Positions 1 through 9,391 of a DNA stretch of 64,000 nt are shown here, piece by piece. The stretch comes from an uncultured Spirochaetaceae bacterium (GTDB taxonomy: Bacteria > Spirochaetota > Spirochaetia > Sphaerochaetales > Sphaerochaetaceae), in the NCBI GenBank assembly GCA_944389025.1, contig CALXKU010000006.1:60425-124424 (forward strand). The letters are read 5' to 3'. Positions within the stretch are counted from its first letter, which is position 1. Each line of letters starts with the position of its first letter. A program made the position numbers and the translations under genes. A model generated the notes under the pieces. It worked only from the letters and a program-made list of their open reading frames with translations, did no database searches and was not told the origin of the DNA.

Positions 1-3000
1 AGTCTCTCCGACTTCTCGATTTCCTATGACCTTGATTCATCAGAGGTGAATTTCGATAGCGTCAACACGGTTTTCTATGAGGAGGCACGACCTCTTTTAA
101 GTCTTGATAACACACTCATAGATGCAAATCTTGAAACGAAAGAGGCTGATATCACAATAAATGAGGCAGAGAGCCATTTCCTCTCCAGCTATCTTGATCT
201 TTCTAGATTCGAGCTCTCCCTGTCAGCAATTTCCGCACGAATATGGAACGAGGGAAGCATGAATATCTCCATGGATTCCTCAATCGGCATAGATAGTTCA
301 ATCTCTCTCCTTGATGGTACACGTGGAATGCTTAGCATCGATTCAGAGCTTGATAGTGTGCTTGAAAACCTCTCCGTAAGGCTCAATGATATAAACATCC
401 CAGCTATTTCAAAGGATATGGATTTCAGCCTGAATTATTTCAGGAATGGAATTTCAATGCTCGATTTCCGCTACTCAAACGAGGCCTACCTGAATTTGAG
501 AATAGGGGAGAATGTCTCATTCGTCGCATCGATAAATGATCTCAAACTTTACGATTTCCTTCCTCTAATTGAGCAGTATGTTCCATTCCTTGAGAACTAT
601 GTTGATGAGAATACCCACATCAATGCCTTCGCAGATGCTGCCCTTTCAAAGGATGAGAATTCCAGATTCGGATACAGCGGAGATATCAGCTATGCATCAG
701 GACTTGAAGGAATACGATTCATGAATTTCTCTTTCAATGTCGGTTCCTCCATGAATGCTACGCTTTCTAAAGATCTGGACATTTCTTCATTTAATATAAC
801 AACTGATCTAATAAGGCTAGAGTACAGTGGAAGCCTTCATCTGGATGATTTTCTTCCAGATGGAGAGCTCATAATTGAGAATACTGGAAATGGTAACGAT
901 TATGTCACGCTTTCTGTCGATTTGAACAGAGAGAGGGAGTACGCTTTCGATTTCAGGATTCCTCTCCTTGGAAATGGCAGTCTTGGAGGAATTTTCAATT
1001 TCGAGGATTCAAGCCATCTTTTCAGCGACGCCACACTCTATACCGATTACATGAGCTATGAGTTCGCTGTCGATATCGATTTCAACGAAAAAAGAATCAG
1101 CATCGACAATGATAACGCCTCGTTCTATCTCGAGTATGGAGATGAGATTGAGAGTCATCTTGGTTTCGACTCTTTCCCTATAAGAGGAAGGGAGGCTGAT
1201 GCTTATACCAGACTAAACGGTATGATAGATTTTAATTTCGATGTCGCAAACCAGAGAATATCTTCCGAGGTGGATGATTTCATAGTAAGAAACATATTCA
1301 TACTGCCCGGTTCTCCGGATATGACATTCTCTTCCACTCTCGACAATTACGCTTTCCATCTATATGACATAACTTTTTCTTCCCCTGAGTTCCAAACATT
1401 TGAAGGGGAGGCATTATATACTTTCGAGAATTATTCCTTCGCCCTCTCTTTCTTAAGTCCTGAGGAATCTGTAGAGATGTCGATTGTCCCTTATAGCAAT
1501 TATCTTACGGGAATAGTGCTGGTAAAGAATCTAGATGCCCGGCGTCTTGGTTTTGAGGAAGGATTCCTCGATGTCTCTCTATCAGGACGTGGAGCTGATT
1601 TTGAGACACTCTCTTTCAGTGGTGATTTCCATCTGTCAAATGAAAATGAATCAAATCCTCTTGAGGCAGAGGCCGGTATTTTCATAAGTAGCAGTGAGAT
1701 AAGCATCTCGGATTTCACATATAGGAGCGGGAACCTATCTCTAAAAATGGATGAGGCGAGACTTGACAGCAGGAGAGGGGAATTCAGAATACCGCTATCA
1801 TTATCTTATTCTATAGTGAACAGGGACAGGGCGTACCCGATTGATCTCGATTTCACCTTAAGCGTAAACGGTCCTCCATCAGAGAACCTTTACATGCTCG
1901 TAAACGACATCATAAGCTATGGCTATCAATCACTTTCAGGCTCAATCGAACTTGAGAATCTCTTCATGGATAACACGCTTCGTACTGGGTGCAAGTCCTC
2001 CACCTTCCGTTTTGATGATGGAAGGCTGCTCTTCTCGGGTGACCTCTTAGATGGATCTTATTCGATTGCTGATAGAAAGGTAGATATCCATCTAAATCTT
2101 CCTCCTGTCGCTGATCTCAGCATAAAAGGGGACTTCATGGATGATCTCCTCCTTGATATCACTATCGATGAATTCAGTCTATACAGTGCTAATCTCTTCA
2201 TCGTCATGCCTGTAGTACCATTTACGGCCGACTCCATAGCAAAAGGCGAACTCACGCTTATCGGGCAACCGGGGGACATGCATCTTTATGGAAAACTATG
2301 GTCGGAAAGAATCGATTTCGAGGTGTTCTGGCTACCGGGTGAGAAGATTAGTGCGCATGACATGAGTTTCACAGTCTGGGACAATGCGATTGAGAGTGCG
2401 ACTACAAGCCTTACAACCGTTAACGAGAAAAGCGGAAAGAGAAGCTCTCATAGTGGAAGGCTCTGCTTCTATCTCAACCCTTCAATGGGAATCGATTACT
2501 ATACCGTGGATGTACATGTCGATGAGGGAAGTGAGATCGATTTCCGTCTTCCGATGAAGAAGCAGAACATAGATATCGTCGGGCGGGTAAGCGGTGATTT
2601 CCATCTTAATCAGAGGGGAATGGAGTTCATTACACTTTCCGGGGATATGAGCATAACCGACACCCAGCTCTCATTCGGTCTTTATGAGCTTCCAGAATGG
2701 TTTGATTCAAGAATCAGGACAGCATATGATTTCAATATAAATCTCGTCCGTAACAACACATTCGTCTTTCCTCTCGGCCCCAGCCCGATTTTAAGCGCTA
2801 CGGCCGATGAGAATCAGTTCCTCCATTTCTTCACCGCAGAAGATGGCGGACTCGGAGCAAGCGGAGCCATTGAGCTTAGGGCGGGGGAAATATATTACTT
2901 CCAGCGCTCTTTCTTCATTCGGGAAGGAAACATCAATTTCCGTGACACAGGACTTGGTGCCATAGATCCTGTTGTCAACCTCAGGGCATCTCTCAGAGCG

Positions 3001-3648
3001 TTCGACTCCGAAGGCGATCAGGTTGACATCTACCTCGTATTGAGGGAGGCAAGCCTCTCAAACTTCACACCAACATTCGAAAGTTCTCCGGCAAAAGACC
3101 TTTCAGAGATCATGAATATTCTCGGTCAGGCCATAGTCAGCAATGATGGAAGTTCAAGCAACTGGGGCAGTGTTGTAAGCATACTCACAACAGGTGTGGA
3201 TGTCCTTCAGAGGATGGGGATTATCAGCAGAGGGGATAACGGTTTACAAATGTCCATAAGAAATTCACTTAATCTTGATACTTTCAGCCTTCATACGAAT
3301 ATAATTGGTAATCTGGTGTATGATGCTGTTCTTTCAAGCCAGAATGCGACACGGTGGAACATTTCCCCTCTTGCACGCTATCTGGACGGGACGGCTCTTT
3401 ACATCGGAAAGTATATCACCCCTGAGCTTTATCTTGAGGCACTAGCTCATCTCAGCGCCCAGAGAAACACAGGGGAGGATAACGTTTCCTCTTTCCTCTC
3501 CAGCGATCTCTCTCTGGATGTGGAAATATCACTTGAGTGGGAAAATCCGCTATGTACGGTTACTTTCTTCACTCAGCCAAGGAGTTTGACTATCGATGAC
3601 GCTTTCAGATATCTCGGTCTCACATTCAGCAAGAGATTTGTTTTTTAA
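1..3648 (+). CDS. tamB: TamB-like translocation and assembly module protein, 5' truncated by window edge
   Basis: The reading frame is open from base 1, so the gene starts before the window; about 1215 codons are visible. TamB proteins are long beta-helical proteins spanning the periplasm that help move lipids or assemble outer-membrane proteins. The visible part is rich in short alternating beta-strand-like stretches, and the last ~350 residues resemble the conserved TamB C-terminal domain (GAIELRAGEIYYFQRSF, then a phenylalanine-ended C-terminus, KRFVF). The bamA homologue starts 36 bp downstream, the usual tamB/BamA-family pairing, which supports the call. Identification rests on architecture and context rather than a short diagnostic motif. 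Confidence 0.82.
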   Translation, partial: SLSDFSISYDLDSSEVNFDSVNTVFYEEARPLLSLDNTLIDANLETKEADITINEAESHFLSSYLDLSRFELSLSAISARIWNEGSMNISMDSSIGIDSSISLLDGTRGMLSIDSELDSVLENLSVRLNDINIPAISKDMDFSLNYFRNGISMLDFRYSNEAYLNLRIGENVSFVASINDLKLYDFLPLIEQYVPFLENYVDENTHINAFADAALSKDENSRFGYSGDISYASGLEGIRFMNFSFNVGSSMNATLSKDLDISSFNITTDLIRLEYSGSLHLDDFLPDGELIIENTGNGNDYVTLSVDLNREREYAFDFRIPLLGNGSLGGIFNFEDSSHLFSDATLYTDYMSYEFAVDIDFNEKRISIDNDNASFYLEYGDEIESHLGFDSFPIRGREADAYTRLNGMIDFNFDVANQRISSEVDDFIVRNIFILPGSPDMTFSSTLDNYAFHLYDITFSSPEFQTFEGEALYTFENYSFALSFLSPEESVEMSIVPYSNYLTGIVLVKNLDARRLGFEEGFLDVSLSGRGADFETLSFSGDFHLSNENESNPLEAEAGIFISSSEISISDFTYRSGNLSLKMDEARLDSRRGEFRIPLSLSYSIVNRDRAYPIDLDFTLSVNGPPSENLYMLVNDIISYGYQSLSGSIELENLFMDNTLRTGCKSSTFRFDDGRLLFSGDLLDGSYSIADRKVDIHLNLPPVADLSIKGDFMDDLLLDITIDEFSLYSANLFIVMPVVPFTADSIAKGELTLIGQPGDMHLYGKLWSERIDFEVFWLPGEKISAHDMSFTVWDNAIESATTSLTTVNEKSGKRSSHSGRLCFYLNPSMGIDYYTVDVHVDEGSEIDFRLPMKKQNIDIVGRVSGDFHLNQRGMEFITLSGDMSITDTQLSFGLYELPEWFDSRIRTAYDFNINLVRNNTFVFPLGPSPILSATADENQFLHFFTAEDGGLGASGAIELRAGEIYYFQRSFFIREGNINFRDTGLGAIDPVVNLRASLRAFDSEGDQVDIYLVLREASLSNFTPTFESSPAKDLSEIMNILGQAIVSNDGSSSNWGSVVSILTTGVDVLQRMGIISRGDNGLQMSIRNSLNLDTFSLHTNIIGNLVYDAVLSSQNATRWNISPLARYLDGTALYIGKYITPELYLEALAHLSAQRNTGEDNVSSFLSSDLSLDVEISLEWENPLCTVTFFTQPRSLTIDDAFRYLGLTFSKRFVF

Positions 3649-3683
3649 TTCTGTTTCTGCTATTCTTGCTAAAGGAGTTTTCT

Positions 3684-6224
3684 ATGAAGCCTTTTAAGAG
3701 AGCACTTGTTTTCCTGCTCATAGCCATAATAACAGTTTCTTCAGTTTCAGCTTCAGTCGATGAGACTGCTGCAGAGTCCTCTGATCTCTGGTGGGTAGGC
3801 ATGCCAATATCAGGATTTGAATATACGGGACTTATCAATGTTGATGAGTCCACTGTCGATGATGTGCTGTCCCCTTACATCGGAGAGGATTTCTCTGATG
3901 AACTATTCAACCGGATTTACAACGTCCTTTACGCTCAGAACTGGGTAGAGTACATATCTGCTGAGGCTATAAGGGGAGGGACAACAGGGGAGAGTCTCAT
4001 AATCCGTTTCAATATCGTTGAGAACCCCATGGTGAGCGAGGTCAGAGTCGAGGGGAATGAGAATGCCAGTGATAGAAGTCTTCTCGATTGCCAGGGCTAT
4101 GAGGTTGGATCTTTCATAAGCACAAATGATTACAATGCTAATGCCTCTCTTGTAAGGGATTATTACCTCTCTAGAGGTTATAAGGACGCGAGCGTAAGCT
4201 GCTCAGGCACTTTCGATGCGACCAGCAATACTGAATCCATCCTCTACACAGTAGTGGAAGGTGAGCAGTATAAAATCCGTTCAATCACGTTTGACGGAGC
4301 TTCCGTATTCTCAGAAAAAGAGCTCTCAGGCCAGATCGAAAGCCATAAGAAGAGTTTCTTCAACAGTGGAAATTTCGTCCAGTCAACCCTCGAGAATGAT
4401 GAGATCGCACTTCTTAATTTCTACTATTCGAACGGCTATACCGATGCAACCATAACAGATGTAGAGGTGACAGACTCGACAGAGGAAGGGGATAAGACAA
4501 GATTCGTAAATATCGTATTCCATATAAGCGAGGGTGAGCAGTACTTCTTCGGTGACATATCGTTTAATGGAAACACAGTTTACGATAATGCCTACATCAG
4601 TTCGATAATCGATGTTGAGAAAGGGGATGTTCATGATACTGTCACACTCCAGAACATGTATATGAACCTCTATACTATCTATCAGAACAACGGTTACTCG
4701 TCCTGCCAGATAACACCGGTACCGAGCGTGAATACAGAGAGCCACACCGTGGATTATGTCATATACATTACCGAGGGCAGGCAGTCACATATTGAAGAGA
4801 TCAGGATTGAAGGGCTTGGAAAGACGAAACCCTGGGTTTTTGAGAGAGAGCTTACGATACATGTCGGAGATATCTATAACCGTGATGCTATCATAAGAAG
4901 CCAGCAGAACATATATAACACCGGACTGGTAAGGAACATCAGGGTAGGCATGCAGCCTGGAGAGGAGGATGATGGACTGATTCTCATATTTGAAATCGAG
5001 GAAGGCAACCAGATGGAACTTCAGTTCGGAGCAACATTCGGCGGCACCCTTGATGAGTTCCCGATCTCAGGCTTCCTCTCATGGTCCGATACCAATCTTT
5101 TCGGGACTGGAAGGGACCTCTCTATAAGTACGACTCTCAGTCCAAGCACCCAATCCCTTTCCATCTCGCTCAATGATGATTGGGTTGGAAATCATAGATG
5201 GTCCAATGGTATCTCGTTCTCTGTAGAGAGATCGAACAGGAAGAACGTCCTTCAGAGGGGAACAGGTAGTGGCTATTATGATGGATGGGACCGCTATGAC
5301 CAGACCTGGCCACTTGGCTACGGCTCTGCTGATGAGTGGTATGCATCAGGCCAGGATTATCCAAGTATCGGAAACCTCATGGAATATGACTATTACCGTT
5401 TCGCAGTCGGATACAACACCGGATATACATTCACTTTCGATGCTGGCAACCTCACAATCGGTGGTGGTATCTCCGTTGGTCTTAATCATGCTGTCTATGA
5501 TGAGGCTCAGTATGACCCTTATGAGGAGCTGATAAAGAAATACCATGATGGATGGAAATTCTCCAACCGCATCTCGCTCTCTTTGACATGGGATGGAAGG
5601 GATCTTGTTCACAATACTACAAAGGGCTATGTACTCTCCGGTTCATTCACATATGCAGGTGGTATCCTCTTCGGCCTTTCAAACTATAACAGGGTATCGC
5701 TGAGTGCAAGTGCCTATCATTCGCTCTTCCATACGACGAACGAGGAGGAGAGGGAGAGTCATCTAGTCCTCTCAGGAACAACATCTGTCAGCTTCATGCT
5801 TCCACAGTTCTGGAACAACGGTGACGGATGGAAATGGAATGATGCGTCCAAAGGTGCTACCACCTATGAGATGCTATATATCGATGGAATGAACATCGGT
5901 CGCGGATTTGACTCAGTAACACATCTATCGTTCCTCTGGAACAATCAGATTGAGCTCAGTTATCCTATTGTTCTTGACATTCTCAACGTCGAAGGTTTCA
6001 TAAGCGCTACAGCAGCTACGGAGACCCTTGAGGAGCTCTCATGGAACAACCTTGACTGGTATTTCGCAGCTGGAGCTGGAGTGCGTCTTAGCATACCGGG
6101 ATTCCCACTCGGGCTCTATCTTGTTAAAAATGCGACTTTCATGGATAACAAGTTTGCTTGGGATAATGATGGTTTTATCGCAGGAATGAAGCTTGTTCTT
6201 GCAATTTCTACAAGCATTTACTGA
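3684..6224 (+). CDS. bamA: BamA/TamA-family outer membrane assembly protein
   Basis: This encodes 846 residues. I chose the ATG at 3684 because AAAGGAG lies 7 nt before it and a signal peptide follows at once (MKPFKRALVFLLIAIITVSS, then a VSA cleavage site). A string of POTRA-like repeats fills roughly residues 40-450, and the remainder is an aromatic-rich beta-barrel ending in a short strand with an aromatic last residue (ISTSIY). BamA inserts beta-barrel proteins into the outer membrane. The gene lies just after tamB and before mutS, whose start is only 14 bp past the bamA stop. With one Omp85 gene beside tamB, it could serve as BamA, TamA or both; the window cannot distinguish these. Confidence 0.9.
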   Translation: MKPFKRALVFLLIAIITVSSVSASVDETAAESSDLWWVGMPISGFEYTGLINVDESTVDDVLSPYIGEDFSDELFNRIYNVLYAQNWVEYISAEAIRGGTTGESLIIRFNIVENPMVSEVRVEGNENASDRSLLDCQGYEVGSFISTNDYNANASLVRDYYLSRGYKDASVSCSGTFDATSNTESILYTVVEGEQYKIRSITFDGASVFSEKELSGQIESHKKSFFNSGNFVQSTLENDEIALLNFYYSNGYTDATITDVEVTDSTEEGDKTRFVNIVFHISEGEQYFFGDISFNGNTVYDNAYISSIIDVEKGDVHDTVTLQNMYMNLYTIYQNNGYSSCQITPVPSVNTESHTVDYVIYITEGRQSHIEEIRIEGLGKTKPWVFERELTIHVGDIYNRDAIIRSQQNIYNTGLVRNIRVGMQPGEEDDGLILIFEIEEGNQMELQFGATFGGTLDEFPISGFLSWSDTNLFGTGRDLSISTTLSPSTQSLSISLNDDWVGNHRWSNGISFSVERSNRKNVLQRGTGSGYYDGWDRYDQTWPLGYGSADEWYASGQDYPSIGNLMEYDYYRFAVGYNTGYTFTFDAGNLTIGGGISVGLNHAVYDEAQYDPYEELIKKYHDGWKFSNRISLSLTWDGRDLVHNTTKGYVLSGSFTYAGGILFGLSNYNRVSLSASAYHSLFHTTNEEERESHLVLSGTTSVSFMLPQFWNNGDGWKWNDASKGATTYEMLYIDGMNIGRGFDSVTHLSFLWNNQIELSYPIVLDILNVEGFISATAATETLEELSWNNLDWYFAAGAGVRLSIPGFPLGLYLVKNATFMDNKFAWDNDGFIAGMKLVLAISTSIY

Positions 6225-6237
6225 TAGCGGAAGGAAT

Positions 6238-8814
6238 ATGGCGAAAGAAAATGATGAACTGACTCCGATGATGAGGCAGTATAACGAGATAAAGAAGGAG
6301 CACCAGGACAAGGTGCTCTTCTTCCGTCTGGGGGACTTCTATGAGATGTTCCAGGATGATGCCATAGAGATTTCGAGACTTCTCAATCTTACGCTCACTC
6401 ATCGTGGGAGCGTACCGATGTGCGGCATCCCGTACCACGCGGCTAAGAACTACATCGCCCGCCTTCTCGAAGAAGGCAAGAAGATTGCAATCTGCGAGCA
6501 GATAACACTTCCTGATAACCCACGTCAGCTTGCAGAACGAAAGGTGGTGCAGATATATACTCCGGCTACTGTCGTTGAGGATGAGTATCTTGACTCCCTC
6601 TCATCTTCTTTCATTCTTTCCGTCTCACTCGATAAGAAAACCCTCTCGCTCTCATATGCTGATATAACTAGCGGTGAATTCTTCATAAGGAAAGTCAGCT
6701 ATGACAGCTCTCTTTCATTTTTCACCGATGCGCTTTACACGATAATGCCCAAGGAAATCCTAGTTCCGGACGATCTCTATTTCACCGATAAGAATCTCAG
6801 GACAGCCCTTGATGACAGCGGTGCGATCATAACCAAGCTTCCCTCATGGTATTTCTCTGCAAAGAGTGGGAGAAAAGAGATTGTAAAACAGTTCGGAGAG
6901 AGCGCTCTGGAGGATTTCAGAATCGGGGATAAGGATTCCATTCTTTCCGCAATCTCAGCTTTACTGCTGTATCTTGATGAGATGGTGAAATCCAGCATAC
7001 CGCAGCTTAGGAATATTGAATGGGTCAGCGATAAAAAGATTCTATACATGAATGCTGCGACAATTCGAAGCCTGGAACTTGTAGAGAGCATGAGAGAGAA
7101 AAAAGGTGAGTACACACTCTTCAAGGCAATCAACAGATGCATGAGCACAAGCGGGGCAAGACTTCTGAAATCTGAGATTCTCAGTCCTCTTTCAGATAAG
7201 GATGAGATAGAAAGAAGACTTGACTGGGTTGATCATTTTTATAAAAACCGGGAGGAGCTGAACGAGGTTAGAACCGCTCTTAAAAAAGTAAGCGATCTTG
7301 AGCGTCTCTCTTCCAGGATGAGCCTTATGAAAGCTCTTCCAAAGGATTTCGTAGCACTTTCAGAGACCCTTGACATAATGTTCTCTCTCTTCGTGAACCA
7401 TAGGGAGTATATCAGTCTTGCAAAAAGCGAGGAGGATCTTGATTTCTCTTCTCTCATCGATTTCTCAGAAAAGATTAGGAATGCTATAAATCCCGAGTGT
7501 ACGAATATAAACAATGAGGGGACGATAATACTCTCAGGATATGATGAGACTCTCGATTCTTTCAGAGAGATAATGAGCGACAGCTCCCAGATCCTTTCTT
7601 CATACATAGAGAAGGAGAAGGAGAAATCGGGACTTACGATTCTAAAAGCCGGAGAAAACAGGATAATAGGGCATTACCTTGAGGTTCCCAAAGGACAGCT
7701 GGATAAGGTTCCTCCATATTTCATAAGGAAGCAGACTCTTGTCGGAGGAGAGCGTTATACCACTGATGAGCTGATAAGAATAGAAGAAAAGATCAATTCC
7801 GCCTTTGAAAACGCATCAAGAAGGGAGAAGGAGATTTACAGGGAATTCCAGAAGGAGGGAAGGGATTTCTCTCCTGTCATTGAAAAGGTTGGAAGAATAC
7901 TCAGCCGCCTTGATTTCTACTCAGCGCTCTCTTATCTTGCGCTCGATATGAACTACGTCCGTCCTACGATCAATGAGGAAGGCAGAATGGACATAGTTGG
8001 AGGAAGACATCCTGTCGTTGAGAGCTATATGGGAAGAAATGAGTTCATTGAGAATGATTTCTCATCTTCCCATGGGCGTTTTGCCCTTGTAACAGGTCCT
8101 AACATGGCGGGAAAGAGTACTTATCTTAGGCAGATTGCTCTTATAAGCATACTTTCCCATATGGGATCGTTCGTACCTGCTAAAAAAGCGGATATCCCGC
8201 TTCTTGATAAGCTTTTCTGCCGTGTGGGGGCACAGGACAATCTTGCAAAAGGTGAGTCCACTTTCCTTGTTGAGATGAATGAGGCAAGCCAGATTCTGCG
8301 CTCAGCAACCCGTAATAGTTTGATTATCATGGATGAGATCGGACGTGGCACAAGCACAGAAGATGGCATGAGCATAGCGTATGCCATAATCGAATATTTA
8401 AAGGATCTTGGTGCGATTACACTGTTTTCAACCCATTATCATGAGCTTACGAGGTTCGATACTTATCAGATGCAGCTCATAACACTTGAGGTTGAGGAGA
8501 GAAAGGATGAGATCGTATTCATGCGAAAAGCTATAAATGGTGTTGCTACAAGCAGTTATGGAATACATGTGGCAAAGCTTGCGGGCATTCCGAAATCTGT
8601 GCTTAAAAGTGCGATAACATTTCAGAAAAAGCATTTTGCAGATTACCAGATGGAGGATAGGCAGGGGGATCTTTTCGTCGCTGGAGATGTTGAATTCAAT
8701 GAATCTGAGGAGATCATCGAGGATATCAACTCATTCGATATCGAGAATTCAAGCCCGATGGATGCTTTCAATTTCCTGATCAAGCTGAAAAAGAAGACAG
8801 AGAGCTTGACATGA
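6238..8814 (+). CDS. mutS: DNA mismatch repair protein MutS
   Basis: MutS binds base mismatches and small loops and starts mismatch repair with MutL. The ATG at 6238 is preceded by GGAAGGAAT; an in-frame extension to 6193 would overlap bamA. The 858-residue protein has the mismatch-binding domain with the Phe-X-Glu motif (GDFYEMF near residue 38), connector and lever regions, then the ABC-type ATPase with Walker A GPNMAGKST near residue 620, MDEIGRGTST and STHYHELT. This length and the Phe-X-Glu motif indicate the MutS1 repair type rather than MutS2. No mutL is seen in the window. A terminator hairpin follows the gene. Confidence 0.97.
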   Translation: MAKENDELTPMMRQYNEIKKEHQDKVLFFRLGDFYEMFQDDAIEISRLLNLTLTHRGSVPMCGIPYHAAKNYIARLLEEGKKIAICEQITLPDNPRQLAERKVVQIYTPATVVEDEYLDSLSSSFILSVSLDKKTLSLSYADITSGEFFIRKVSYDSSLSFFTDALYTIMPKEILVPDDLYFTDKNLRTALDDSGAIITKLPSWYFSAKSGRKEIVKQFGESALEDFRIGDKDSILSAISALLLYLDEMVKSSIPQLRNIEWVSDKKILYMNAATIRSLELVESMREKKGEYTLFKAINRCMSTSGARLLKSEILSPLSDKDEIERRLDWVDHFYKNREELNEVRTALKKVSDLERLSSRMSLMKALPKDFVALSETLDIMFSLFVNHREYISLAKSEEDLDFSSLIDFSEKIRNAINPECTNINNEGTIILSGYDETLDSFREIMSDSSQILSSYIEKEKEKSGLTILKAGENRIIGHYLEVPKGQLDKVPPYFIRKQTLVGGERYTTDELIRIEEKINSAFENASRREKEIYREFQKEGRDFSPVIEKVGRILSRLDFYSALSYLALDMNYVRPTINEEGRMDIVGGRHPVVESYMGRNEFIENDFSSSHGRFALVTGPNMAGKSTYLRQIALISILSHMGSFVPAKKADIPLLDKLFCRVGAQDNLAKGESTFLVEMNEASQILRSATRNSLIIMDEIGRGTSTEDGMSIAYAIIEYLKDLGAITLFSTHYHELTRFDTYQMQLITLEVEERKDEIVFMRKAINGVATSSYGIHVAKLAGIPKSVLKSAITFQKKHFADYQMEDRQGDLFVAGDVEFNESEEIIEDINSFDIENSSPMDAFNFLIKLKKKTESLT

Positions 8815-8860
8815 TTGATATGAGAAACTAAACTACATCTAGTTTCATTAAAGTGATTTA

Positions 8861-8886
8861 AGGGACCAACAGAGGTCCCTTTATTT
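8861..8886 (+). terminator. Intrinsic terminator after mutS
   Basis: A 7-bp perfect stem AGGGACC / GGTCCCT with a 6-nt loop is followed by TTTATTT. It separates mutS from the rimP-nusA-infB cluster. A second small inverted repeat (GAAACTA / TAGTTTC) lies just before it. Confidence 0.8.
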
Positions 8887-8899
8887 ATGACGGAGGAAT

Positions 8900-9391
8900 A
8901 TGCTTACCAGTGATGCATTCTCAAGCGTGCTCTTTCTTGAAATCTCGGCTCTGATTGAGCCTATGGGCTATAAGCTTGTCGAGGTCTCAAGAAGCGATAG
9001 CAAGGCTACAAGCACTCTCAGGATTCTCTGCTACAAGGGAGGAGACGGAATATCGACAGAGGATTTGGAGGCGATTTATAACGTCATCTATCCTCGCTAT
9101 TCGGTTCTTATCTCAAGAGATCTTGAACTCGAGGTCTCAAGTCCTGGAATCAACAGGAACATAAAGGATACTGGTGAATTCAGGGTGTTTGAAGGAAAAT
9201 ATGTGAGGGTCTATTCCATCTCCCGCTCGTCCTATGTCCTTGGGTACATAAGAAAAGCGGATGACTCTTCTCTTACCCTTTCTTCCTATCTTGTGGAAGA
9301 TACGAAGGAGAAGGGAGATGAGATTATTATCGATTATGATGACATATCAAAGGCAAAATTGGATTATATGACGGAGGCCAAGGAAAAATGA
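8900..9391 (+). CDS. rimP: Ribosome maturation factor RimP
   Basis: RimP binds the 30S subunit during assembly, near protein S12. The gene encodes 163 residues from an ATG with GGAGG 3 nt upstream. The N-terminal half has the family pattern around residues 25-85 (EPMGYKLVEV, then LELEVSSPGINR close to the family's E-V-S-S-P-G). Its stop overlaps the start of nusA (ATGA-type overlap), the classical rimP-nusA-infB order, so the factors are very probably translated from one message. Confidence 0.93.
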   Translation: MLTSDAFSSVLFLEISALIEPMGYKLVEVSRSDSKATSTLRILCYKGGDGISTEDLEAIYNVIYPRYSVLISRDLELEVSSPGINRNIKDTGEFRVFEGKYVRVYSISRSSYVLGYIRKADDSSLTLSSYLVEDTKEKGDEIIIDYDDISKAKLDYMTEAKEK